This document shows, piece by piece, positions 7,470 to 13,489 of a stretch of DNA of 15,260 bases (the first letter of the stretch is position 1; every line of letters starts with the position of its first letter). The translations under genes and the position numbers were made by a program. The DNA comes from JAWUXM01 sp034111325 (GTDB lineage Bacteria; Pseudomonadota; Alphaproteobacteria; Rickettsiales; JABIRX01), in contig JAWUXM010000017.1 of NCBI GenBank assembly GCA_034111325.1, forward strand, positions 1-15,260. Direction: 5' to 3'. Under the pieces are notes generated by a model. The model was given only the letters and a program-made list of their open reading frames with translations, searched no databases and was not told the DNA's origin.

Positions 7470-7515
7470 GATTTAGCATGTGTTTTTCTTTGTAGCTAAT
7501 CTTTAATATTTTTAG
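7468..7515 (+). terminator. Candidate terminator after ihfB
   Basis: AAGATTTAGC (7468-7477, overlapping the ihfB stop) pairs with GCTAATCTT (7495-7503) with one bulged T, over a 17-base loop. It is followed by TAATATTTTTAG. The stem is AT-rich and the loop long, so confidence is moderate, but it sits where an rpsA-sppA-ihfB transcript should end. Confidence 0.4.
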
Positions 7516-7541
7516 TCTGTATTTGTCGGTACAATGGTGTG

Positions 7542-7571
7542 TTGAGTTTTGTATTGATACTGCTAGATACT
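7542..7571 (+). promoter_or_regulatory. Candidate promoter of coaBC
   Basis: TTGAGT (7542-7547) and GATACT (7566-7571) are 18 bases apart, each with four of six consensus matches. Transcription would start near 7578, giving a leader of under 30 bases, or slightly upstream of the mini-ORF at 7574. The AT-rich background makes chance matches likely. Confidence 0.3.
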
Positions 7572-7573
7572 AA

Positions 7574-7603
7574 ATGCTAAACGATTACATGCTAAATGTT
7601 TAA
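7574..7603 (+). other. Possible nine-codon leader ORF before coaBC
   Basis: An ATG at 7574 opens a frame encoding MLNDYMLNV that stops at TAA 7601-7603, two bases before the coaBC ATG at 7606. The octamer ATGCTAAA appears twice (7574-7581 and 7589-7596), supplying two in-frame starts. No Shine-Dalgarno is evident, and the predicted transcription start is close to or inside it. Could be chance. Confidence 0.2.
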
Positions 7604-7605
7604 CC

Positions 7606-8781
7606 ATGTCACAATCCAATAATTCTATCCTACTAATCATAACAGGAAGTATAGCGGCCTATAAGGCGCTTGATTTAATCAGTACATTCCGTAAATCGTC
7701 TTATAAAATTAGCGTGATTATGACTGATTCAGCGCAAGAATTCATTACGCCAATTTCAGTTAGCAGCCTTACTGGTGAGTCTGTGCATCAAAATCTTTTT
7801 TCTGAAAAAGACGCAATGGATCATATTCACCTTTCACGGCAGAGTGATGTGGTTGTTATTGCGCCTGCAACGGCAAATATAATTTCTAAGATTGCCAATG
7901 GTGAGGCTGATGATTTAGCAACTGCAACTATCCTAGCTAGTGATAAAGCTATATTCCTTGCGCCCGCGATGAACGTTAAAATGTGGGAAAATAAAGCAGT
8001 AAAAGCCAACATTGCCACTCTTAAAGCAAGAGGTGTACGCATTATTGAACCAAGTGATGGGGTTCTCGCTTGTGGTGAAGAGGGTAAGGGTAAAATGGCA
8101 GATGTGGCAACCATTGCTAATGAAGTTAATCAATATCTAGAATTACGCCAAATTCTCAAAGGTAAGAAAGTCTTAATTACCGCAGGTAGTACGTATGAAA
8201 AAATTGACCCAGTACGTTTTATTGGTAATCATTCTTCCGGTAAGCAAGCTGTAGCAATCGCGCAGATATGTCGTGACATGGGATCAGAAGTAATTTTTAT
8301 TGTTGCGAATATTACTTGTGATTTGCCAAGCGGCGTAGAAATTGTAAAAGTACAAGATGCTTCTGAAATGCTGGCAGCATGTGAGAAATATATTGTTAAC
8401 ACAGATATTGCCATAATGGCTGCAGCAGTAGCGGATTATAAAGTTAAGAACACTTCACTTCATAAAATTAAAAAAACAGCAAGTAAAAGCCTAACTTTAG
8501 AGTTGGAAAGAAACCCTGATATTCTAGCGCATATTGCGAATCATAAGCAGCGTCCAAAGCTATTGATTGGTTTTGCAGCGGAAACTGAGAATTTAGTTGA
8601 AAATGCTAAAAAGAAGCTCGCTAAATGTGACTTTGTCGTGGCGAATGATGTCTCAGACGGCAAAGTTTTTGGTAAGGATGAAAACCAAGTATATTTCATC
8701 AGTGCGAATTCTGTTTCTGCATTGCCACAAATGAGTAAAACCCAAGTTGCGATAAGGCTGGTAGAAGAATCTATAAAATAA
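7606..8781 (+). CDS. coaBC: Bifunctional phosphopantothenoylcysteine decarboxylase / phosphopantothenate-cysteine ligase
   Basis: This enzyme performs two consecutive steps of coenzyme A synthesis: CoaB joins 4'-phosphopantothenate to cysteine using CTP, and the FMN-dependent CoaC domain decarboxylates the product to 4'-phosphopantetheine. The CoaC half (about 1-180) shows the catalytic His73 in HIHL, PATAN (87-91; usually PASAN), PAMN (120-123) and the substrate-lid Cys156 in LACGE. The CoaB half (from 186) shows KKVLITAGSTYEKIDPVR (187-204), N208HSSGK, AAAVADYK (272-279), Lys289 in KIKK, and ANDVS (346-350). Lys289 matches the position known in E. coli. Length 391 is normal. It seems to be its own transcription unit, and its last 11 bases overlap the 3' end of hslU on the other strand. 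Confidence 0.96.
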   Translation: MSQSNNSILLIITGSIAAYKALDLISTFRKSSYKISVIMTDSAQEFITPISVSSLTGESVHQNLFSEKDAMDHIHLSRQSDVVVIAPATANIISKIANGEADDLATATILASDKAIFLAPAMNVKMWENKAVKANIATLKARGVRIIEPSDGVLACGEEGKGKMADVATIANEVNQYLELRQILKGKKVLITAGSTYEKIDPVRFIGNHSSGKQAVAIAQICRDMGSEVIFIVANITCDLPSGVEIVKVQDASEMLAACEKYIVNTDIAIMAAAVADYKVKNTSLHKIKKTASKSLTLELERNPDILAHIANHKQRPKLLIGFAAETENLVENAKKKLAKCDFVVANDVSDGKVFGKDENQVYFISANSVSALPQMSKTQVAIRLVEESIK

Positions 8782-10084
8782 ACTTTGATAAATCCCCGAG
8801 ATTATTAAGGTGGGCAATCTCAATATTATCTTCAACATATTTTTCGTTGATTTCAATAGTCTCGCCACTACGCTCATCAGCATTATAGCTGACATCTTCG
8901 AGTAATTTTTCCATGATAGTCTGCAACCTTCTAGCACCTATATTCTCAACTTCTTTATTGATCTCGCTAGCAAGTGAAGCAAGTTTATGTAGGCCGTCAG
9001 CAGTGAAATGTAGTTTAACGCCTTCAGTTGCCAATAATGCAGCATATTGTTTTGGCAGGCTTGCTTCTGGCTCAGTTAGAATACGATACATGTCTTTGTC
9101 GGTGAGTGCATTGAGCTCAACACGTACTGGCAAACGTCCCTGCAATTCAGGAAGTAAATCAGAAGGTTTGGCAAGGTGAAATGCTCCAGATGCTAAAAAC
9201 AATATATGGTCAGTTTTGACTGTGCCATATTTGGTTATAACATTTGTGCCTTCAAGCAAAGGTAATAAGTCTCTTTGCACACCTTCACGGCTAACTTCAC
9301 GTCCGCTACTGCCGTTACTTACTACGATTTTGTCTATCTCATCGATGAAGACAATTCCTTCATTTTCAACAGAATCAAGTGCTTCTTTGATGATTTGTTC
9401 TTCATCGGACAAGGTTTCGCTTTCTTCGGAAAGGAGGGCTTTTCTAGCATCCTCAACTGTCATTTTGCGTAGTTTTTTCTTGTTTGGCCCAATTGCTTTA
9501 TTGAGCATGTCACTAAGATTAATGACGCCCATGCTTCCACCCGGAATGCCTGTTAAATCTACTGGCGGAGCTGAGTTATTGCTGCTTACGTGGATTTCGA
9601 TTTCTTTTTTATCTAACTCGCCTTTAGTTAGCATTTGTGAATATTTCAAACGTGTTTCTGGTGATGCTTCGCTACCAACTAGCGCATCGAGGATTTTCTT
9701 CTCAACGTTTTTCTCTGCTTCGCCTTTAACTTTCTCACGTTGTTTCTCACGCTGAATTTGAATAGATTCCTCAGTTAGTTCACGAATAATTGATTCAACA
9801 TCCCGCCCGACATAGCCTACTTCGGTGAATTTTGTGGCTTCAACTTTAATAAAAGGTGCTTGCACTAATTTTGCTAAACGGCGTGCAATTTCAGTTTTAC
9901 CAACTCCTGTTGGTCCAACCATGAGGATGTTTTTAGGGATAATCTCATCACGCAGCAGACCTTCAACTTTACTTCTTCTCCAGCGATTACGCAGGGAAAT
10001 AGCAGCAACTTTTTTAGCATCAGCTTGTCCAACGATATAGCGATCAAGCTCTGCGACGATTTGTTTAGGGGTAAGATTTTCCAT
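8771..10084 (-). CDS. hslU: ATP-dependent protease ATPase subunit HslU (ClpY)
   Basis: HslU is the AAA+ hexamer that unfolds substrates and feeds them to the HslV peptidase in the cytoplasm. The 437 residues start with the conserved LTPKQIVAELD and show Walker A GPTGVGKT (57-64, Lys63), the pore loop GYVG (90-93), the inserted I-domain (about 110-240), Walker B VFIDEID (245-251), an ELQGRLPVRVEL sensor/arginine-finger segment, and IGARRLQTIMEKL in the C-domain. It ends in LSKFIL, the tail that inserts into HslV to activate it. Its ATG overlaps the hslV stop codon by one base (TAATG), a sign of translational coupling. Its 3' end overlaps convergent coaBC by 11 bases. Confidence 0.97.
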   Translation of the reverse strand: MENLTPKQIVAELDRYIVGQADAKKVAAISLRNRWRRSKVEGLLRDEIIPKNILMVGPTGVGKTEIARRLAKLVQAPFIKVEATKFTEVGYVGRDVESIIRELTEESIQIQREKQREKVKGEAEKNVEKKILDALVGSEASPETRLKYSQMLTKGELDKKEIEIHVSSNNSAPPVDLTGIPGGSMGVINLSDMLNKAIGPNKKKLRKMTVEDARKALLSEESETLSDEEQIIKEALDSVENEGIVFIDEIDKIVVSNGSSGREVSREGVQRDLLPLLEGTNVITKYGTVKTDHILFLASGAFHLAKPSDLLPELQGRLPVRVELNALTDKDMYRILTEPEASLPKQYAALLATEGVKLHFTADGLHKLASLASEINKEVENIGARRLQTIMEKLLEDVSYNADERSGETIEINEKYVEDNIEIAHLNNLGDLSKFIL

Positions 10085-10635
10085 TATAATTTTTCTAATA
10101 CGAAGTTACTATTGGTATATACGCAAATTTCCGAGGCTATTTTCATTGCTTTGCGGGCAATTTCTTCAGCGCTAAGATCCATGTCAATTAAGGCACGAGC
10201 AGCGGATAATGCATAATTTCCGCCAGAACCAATTGCGATGATGCCGTCTTCAGGCTCAATAACATCGCCATTACCAGAAAGGACGAGTGAGGCTTCTTTA
10301 TCAACAACAATCATCATTGCTTCTAAGCGACGCAGATATTTATCAGTACGCCAATCTTTAGCAAGTTCAACGCAGGCTCTAGTTAGTTGTTTTGGGTGTT
10401 TATCTAACTTTGCTTCTAAACGTTCAAATAATGTAAAGGCATCAGCCGTTCCCCCAGCAAAGCCTCCAACAATTGAACCGTCGCCGATTTTACGAATTTT
10501 TTTTGCTGTGGATTTCATGATAGTTGCGCCAAGAGAAACTTGACCATCGCCGATAATCACGACTTCATTGTTTTTACGTACCGACAAAATAGTCGTCGCA
10601 TACATCATATTTGGGTTTGTGTGCTCAGAAAACAT
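10084..10635 (-). CDS. hslV: ATP-dependent protease peptidase subunit HslV (ClpQ)
   Basis: HslV is the threonine peptidase of the HslUV protease. Mature numbering from the catalytic threonine in TTILSVRK gives Asp17 (GDGQ) and Lys33 (KSTAKK), as in characterised HslV, and the AIGSGG motif carries the conserved serine. RLEAMM and SAARALIDMDL are also typical. I use the ATG at 10635, which leaves a 13-residue propeptide (catalytic residue Thr14 of the precursor). An in-frame TTG at 10644 would add three residues, and tandem ATGs (codons 10-11) would shorten the propeptide to two or three. Many alphaproteobacterial HslV proteins have such longer propeptides, whereas E. coli has only Met. No strong Shine-Dalgarno helps to decide. 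It is first in the operon with hslU. Confidence 0.95.
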   Translation of the reverse strand: MFSEHTNPNMMYATTILSVRKNNEVVIIGDGQVSLGATIMKSTAKKIRKIGDGSIVGGFAGGTADAFTLFERLEAKLDKHPKQLTRACVELAKDWRTDKYLRRLEAMMIVVDKEASLVLSGNGDVIEPEDGIIAIGSGGNYALSAARALIDMDLSAEEIARKAMKIASEICVYTNSNFVLEKL

Positions 10636-10666
10636 AAATACCAACTTTCAAATTAAAGGAGAAGAG

Positions 10667-10696
10667 TATATATAGTGACCTAAATTCTTTCTTCAA
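10667..10696 (-). promoter_or_regulatory. Candidate promoter of hslVU
   Basis: Reading the minus strand, TTGAAG (10696-10691) is followed after 16 bases by TATATA (10674-10669), within a TATATATA run (10674-10667). It lies in the divergent hslV-sdhA spacer. hslVU is heat-shock controlled in many proteobacteria, and the GTTGAAG box is loosely like the CTTGAA element of sigma32 promoters, but a housekeeping promoter is equally possible. Confidence 0.35.
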
Positions 10697-10738
10697 CGGG
10701 AAAGTAATCTTTTTTACATTTGGAATTTGTTTGTACAA

Positions 10739-12493
10739 ATGAAACACATAACAGAATATCACGATTTAATTATTATCGGTGGTGGCGGAGCTGGTCTGAT
10801 GGCGGCAAATGAGGCCACAAAGCTTGGTTTGAAAACGCTTTGTGTAAGCAAGGTTTTTCCAACAAGAAGCCATACTGCCGCCGCACAAGGCGGAATCAAC
10901 GCCGCTCTCGGCAATCAAACGGAGGATGATTGGCGATGGCATATGTATGATACAATCAAATCTGGTGATTATTTGGCAGATCAAGATTCGGTTGAGTTTA
11001 TGTGTAGAAATGCTGCGCAGGCAATTTGTGATCTTGAAAAACAAGGAGTGGTTTTTGACCGTTTTAAAAATGGCAAAATCTATCAACGTCCATATGGCGG
11101 GCAAGCGCAGGATTTTGGCAAAGGTGATTTAGCTTATAGGGCTTGTGCTTCGGCAGATCGCACAGGTCATACGATTCTAAACACGCTCTATCAAAATTCA
11201 CTCAAATTAGGATGTAAGTTTTCTAGTGAATATTTCGCGCTAGATTTACTCATGCAAGATGGGCAATGTTGTGGGGTTTTAGTGTGGGATATGGAAAGTG
11301 GCAAAGTGCTAATTTTGCGTTCAAAAACTTTGATTATCGCTACAGGCGGGTTTGGGCAAATTTACAAAACCAACACATCGTCGAGTATTTGTACGGGAGA
11401 TGGCAACGCTATGGCATTGCGTGCGGGGGCGGCTTTGCATGATATGGAATTCGTCCAATTTCACCCAACGGGGATTTACGGAAATGGTTTATTAATTACC
11501 GAAGCGGCGAGAGGTGAGGGTGCTTATTTGCTAAATGGTAAAGGCGAGCGTTTTATGGAGAAATATGCGCCCAAATATAAGGAGCTTGCCTCACGTGATA
11601 TTATCGCACGTGCCATTGCACAAGAAATCAAAGAAGGTCGAGGTTGCGGCCCCAAGGCAGACCATATATATTTAGATTTACGTCATTTAAATAAGAGCGA
11701 TATTATGGAGAAATTGCCGACGGTTTTTTCTGTCGCCAAAGATTTTGCGCGAGTTGATGTAAGCAAAGAGCCAATTCCGATTTTACCTTCGGCGCATTAT
11801 ACAATGGGTGGAGTTGCGGTAAATTATAACTCGGAGGCTTTAGATGGCAAAGGCAAGGTGATTGAAGGTTTGATGGCAATTGGCGAAGCTGCGTGTATTT
11901 CCGTGCATGGCGCAAATCGCCTAGGCTGTAATTCATTATTGGATATTATCGTTTTTGGTAAAGCAGCAGCACAAAGAGCAGCGGAGCATGGTTCTGATAA
12001 TCATATTAGTTTTGATGAAGCATATTCAGACCAAAAAATTGCTGATTTACAAAAGCTGCTAAAACAAAAAGGCTGTGAGAAAATTCATGATTTACGCGAG
12101 CAGCTACAAAGCTTGATGGATAGCTATGTTGGCGTTTTTAGAAATGCCGAAGATTTGACGATCGCAGGGCGTGAGGTAGCTAAGCTGAAGGGAAAATTAA
12201 GCAAAGCCTCTATTAATGATGAAAGTTTGATTTGGAACAATAATTTGCTCGAATATTTGGAATTGCAAAACCTTGTGTTGCAAGCAGAAGCGGTGATTAT
12301 CTCTGCGCAAAATCGCAAAGAGAGCCGTGGCGCACATTATCGTGATGATTTCCCTAAACGTAATGATAAAAAATATTTGCATCATTCAGTCGTAAATCTG
12401 TCTAATGACAAAATCACACATAGCACTAAAAAAGTTCGGCAGCAAGCCCTTAGCCCTGAGCTTTCTATTATAGTAAAGGAGCGGAGCTATTGA
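10739..12493 (+). CDS. sdhA: Succinate dehydrogenase flavoprotein subunit
   Basis: SdhA oxidises succinate to fumarate at a covalently bound FAD, in complex II of the TCA cycle and respiratory chain. Numbered from the ATG at 10739 (584 residues), the dinucleotide motif is GGGGAG (14-19), the flavin-linking histidine is His45 in RSHTAAAQGG, and active-site residues are His242 in HPTGI, Arg286 in ASRD, His353 in HYTMGG and Arg394 in ANRLG. His45, His242 and Arg286 sit at the same numbers as in E. coli SdhA. The RSHT and EDDWRWHMYDT segments are typical of the SdhA rather than FrdA branch. An in-frame TTG at 10727 is less likely as start. Neither sdhC, sdhD nor sdhB is adjacent: hslV is divergent upstream and infA follows. 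The complex must be completed from other loci. Confidence 0.97.
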   Translation: MKHITEYHDLIIIGGGGAGLMAANEATKLGLKTLCVSKVFPTRSHTAAAQGGINAALGNQTEDDWRWHMYDTIKSGDYLADQDSVEFMCRNAAQAICDLEKQGVVFDRFKNGKIYQRPYGGQAQDFGKGDLAYRACASADRTGHTILNTLYQNSLKLGCKFSSEYFALDLLMQDGQCCGVLVWDMESGKVLILRSKTLIIATGGFGQIYKTNTSSSICTGDGNAMALRAGAALHDMEFVQFHPTGIYGNGLLITEAARGEGAYLLNGKGERFMEKYAPKYKELASRDIIARAIAQEIKEGRGCGPKADHIYLDLRHLNKSDIMEKLPTVFSVAKDFARVDVSKEPIPILPSAHYTMGGVAVNYNSEALDGKGKVIEGLMAIGEAACISVHGANRLGCNSLLDIIVFGKAAAQRAAEHGSDNHISFDEAYSDQKIADLQKLLKQKGCEKIHDLREQLQSLMDSYVGVFRNAEDLTIAGREVAKLKGKLSKASINDESLIWNNNLLEYLELQNLVLQAEAVIISAQNRKESRGAHYRDDFPKRNDKKYLHHSVVNLSNDKITHSTKKVRQQALSPELSIIVKERSY

Positions 12494-12519
12494 TCCCTTG
12501 CTAAATTAGAAAATATAAT
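12490..12519 (+). promoter_or_regulatory. Sigma70-like promoter of infA
   Basis: A perfect TATAAT (12514-12519) lies 18 bases after TTGATC (12490-12495, four of six matches), whose TGA is the sdhA stop codon. Transcription would begin near 12526, about 35 bases before the infA ATG at 12561. It would let infA be expressed independently of sdhA. Confidence 0.5.
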
Positions 12520-12560
12520 TATTGTTCGCACTCGTTAATCACAACAACATTATTTATCAC

Positions 12561-12779
12561 ATGGCTAAGGAAGAATTATTAGAATTTCAGGGAAAAGTTA
12601 TTGAGGTTCTGCCCAATACAATGTTTAAGGTTGAGCTAGAAAATGGTCACGTAATTCTGGCACATACCTCTGGTAAAATGCGTAAATTTAGAATCAGAAT
12701 CTTATTGGGGGATGATGTTACTGTTGAGATGACTCCTTATGATTTGAGTAAGGGGCGGATTACTCACAGGAATAAATAA
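12561..12779 (+). CDS. infA: Translation initiation factor IF-1
   Basis: IF-1 is a small OB-fold protein that binds the 30S A site during initiation. The 72 residues carry the near-universal segments MAKEELLEFQGKVIEVLPN, FKVELENGHVILAH, SGKMR, RILLGDDVTVEM and PYDLSKGRITHR, and the length is the family norm. The ATG at 12561 gives the standard MAKE start; a TTG-initiated extension to 12522 has no family support. No Shine-Dalgarno is visible in the AT-rich leader, which is noteworthy for a highly expressed gene but common for this window. It is followed by a structured spacer and maf. Confidence 0.97.
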   Translation: MAKEELLEFQGKVIEVLPNTMFKVELENGHVILAHTSGKMRKFRIRILLGDDVTVEMTPYDLSKGRITHRNK

Positions 12780-12795
12780 TCATATCTTGCGCGTC

Positions 12796-12828
12796 ATAGC
12801 CGGAATTTCATAGAAATTCTAAGGCTAT
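12796..12828 (+). other. Strong hairpin downstream of infA
   Basis: ATAGCC (12796-12801) pairs with GGCTAT (12823-12828). After a two-base bulge the stem continues GGAATTTC (12802-12809) with GAAATTCT (12813-12820, one G-U pair) around a three-base loop, for 14 base pairs in total. There is no T-tract after it on either strand, so it is not a classic terminator. It may be a 3' stabilising structure, a processing site or a palindromic repeat. Confidence 0.65.
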
Positions 12829-12838
12829 TCAGGGACAA

Positions 12839-12858
12839 AAATAGAGAACTTTCTATTT
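12839..12858 (+). repeat. Second inverted repeat in the infA-maf spacer
   Basis: AAATAGA (12839-12845) pairs with TCTATTT (12852-12858) over a six-base loop. Its 5' arm could alternatively pair with CTATT at 12825-12829, the 3' arm of the preceding hairpin, so the two structures may be mutually exclusive. Confidence 0.45.
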
Positions 12859-12867
12859 AGCACAGGG

Positions 12868-12887
12868 CTTCCATAAAATTCGGGAAG
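12868..12887 (+). repeat. Third inverted repeat in the infA-maf spacer
   Basis: CTTCC (12868-12872) pairs with GGAAG (12883-12887) over a ten-base loop, ending about 23 bases before the maf ATG. It is weak alone and is listed because it is the third inverted repeat in the same 131-base spacer. Confidence 0.3.
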
Positions 12888-12910
12888 TGACAATATTTCA
12901 CATTAATTCT

Positions 12911-13489
12911 ATGATCAAAAAATTCATTTTAGCATCAGCATCAGAAGGGAGGAAGGCGCTTTTGCAGCGTATTGGCTTTGTACCAGATGTTATTCTAGCT
13001 GCTGATATTGATGAATCACGGCGCAAAAAAGAAAAACCAAGAGATTTAGCGATTCGTCTTGCTCAACAAAAAGCACAGGCAATTGCTCAAAAACACCCTG
13101 AAGCGATTATTTTAGCGGCGGATTCTGTTGCAGTTGCTGCGGGGAAAATATTAGAGAAAACTTCAGATCCTGAAATGGAGCGCAAATATCTTAATTTAAT
13201 TTCTGGGCGGCGCCACAGGATTTATACTTCAGTTTGTGTGCGGCAGGGAGAAATTATAAAACAAAAAACTGTAATGAGCGTTATGAAGTTCAAACGTTTG
13301 TCGCATCAGGAGATAGAAACTTATGTTGCAAATGGTGAATGGAAAGGTAAAGCAGGCGGTTATTCGATAGAGGGTATAGCTGAGAGTTTTATTAGTTTTA
13401 TGTCTGGTTCACATAGTAATATTATCGGTTTGCCTTTATATGAAGCGAGGAATTTATTATTGAGTTTTGGTTTAGAAGAGAAATGGTAA
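12911..13489 (+). CDS. maf: Maf-like nucleotide pyrophosphatase
   Basis: Maf proteins hydrolyse non-canonical or excess nucleoside triphosphates to the monophosphate and pyrophosphate, acting in nucleotide-pool cleaning and affecting division. The 192 residues show ILASASEGRKALL (6-18, normally LAS.SPRR..LL), the AAD motif with the probable catalytic Asp71 (AADSV where ADTVV is usual), GRRHRIYTSV, KAGGYSIEG (usually Y-A-I-Q-G) and the C-terminal SGSHSNIIGLPL. KAGGY points to the YhdE-like, dTTP/UTP-type branch rather than the YceF branch, but the T-to-S and Q-to-E changes make the substrate uncertain. I take the ATG at 12911; a GTG at 12887 would add eight residues outside the fold. The stop overlaps the lepA start. 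Confidence 0.9.
   Translation: MIKKFILASASEGRKALLQRIGFVPDVILAADIDESRRKKEKPRDLAIRLAQQKAQAIAQKHPEAIILAADSVAVAAGKILEKTSDPEMERKYLNLISGRRHRIYTSVCVRQGEIIKQKTVMSVMKFKRLSHQEIETYVANGEWKGKAGGYSIEGIAESFISFMSGSHSNIIGLPLYEARNLLLSFGLEEKW

Noticed and set aside
8798..8821. Inverted repeat GAGATT/AATCTC near the 3' end of hslU, considered as a terminator for coaBC
   Set aside because: Six weak base pairs with a 12-base loop inside hslU coding sequence and no T-tract on the plus strand.
9216..9755. 179-codon open frame antisense to hslU
   Set aside because: Opposite the conserved HslU I-domain and Walker B; Ser/Leu-rich and explained by hslU codon use.
10656..10678. AAAGGAG plus TATATATAGTG on the plus strand, resembling a ribosome-binding site before a GTG
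   Set aside because: The GTG frame stops after two codons (GTG ACC TAA) and it lies too far from sdhA to serve it; the TATATA run fits the hslVU promoter better.
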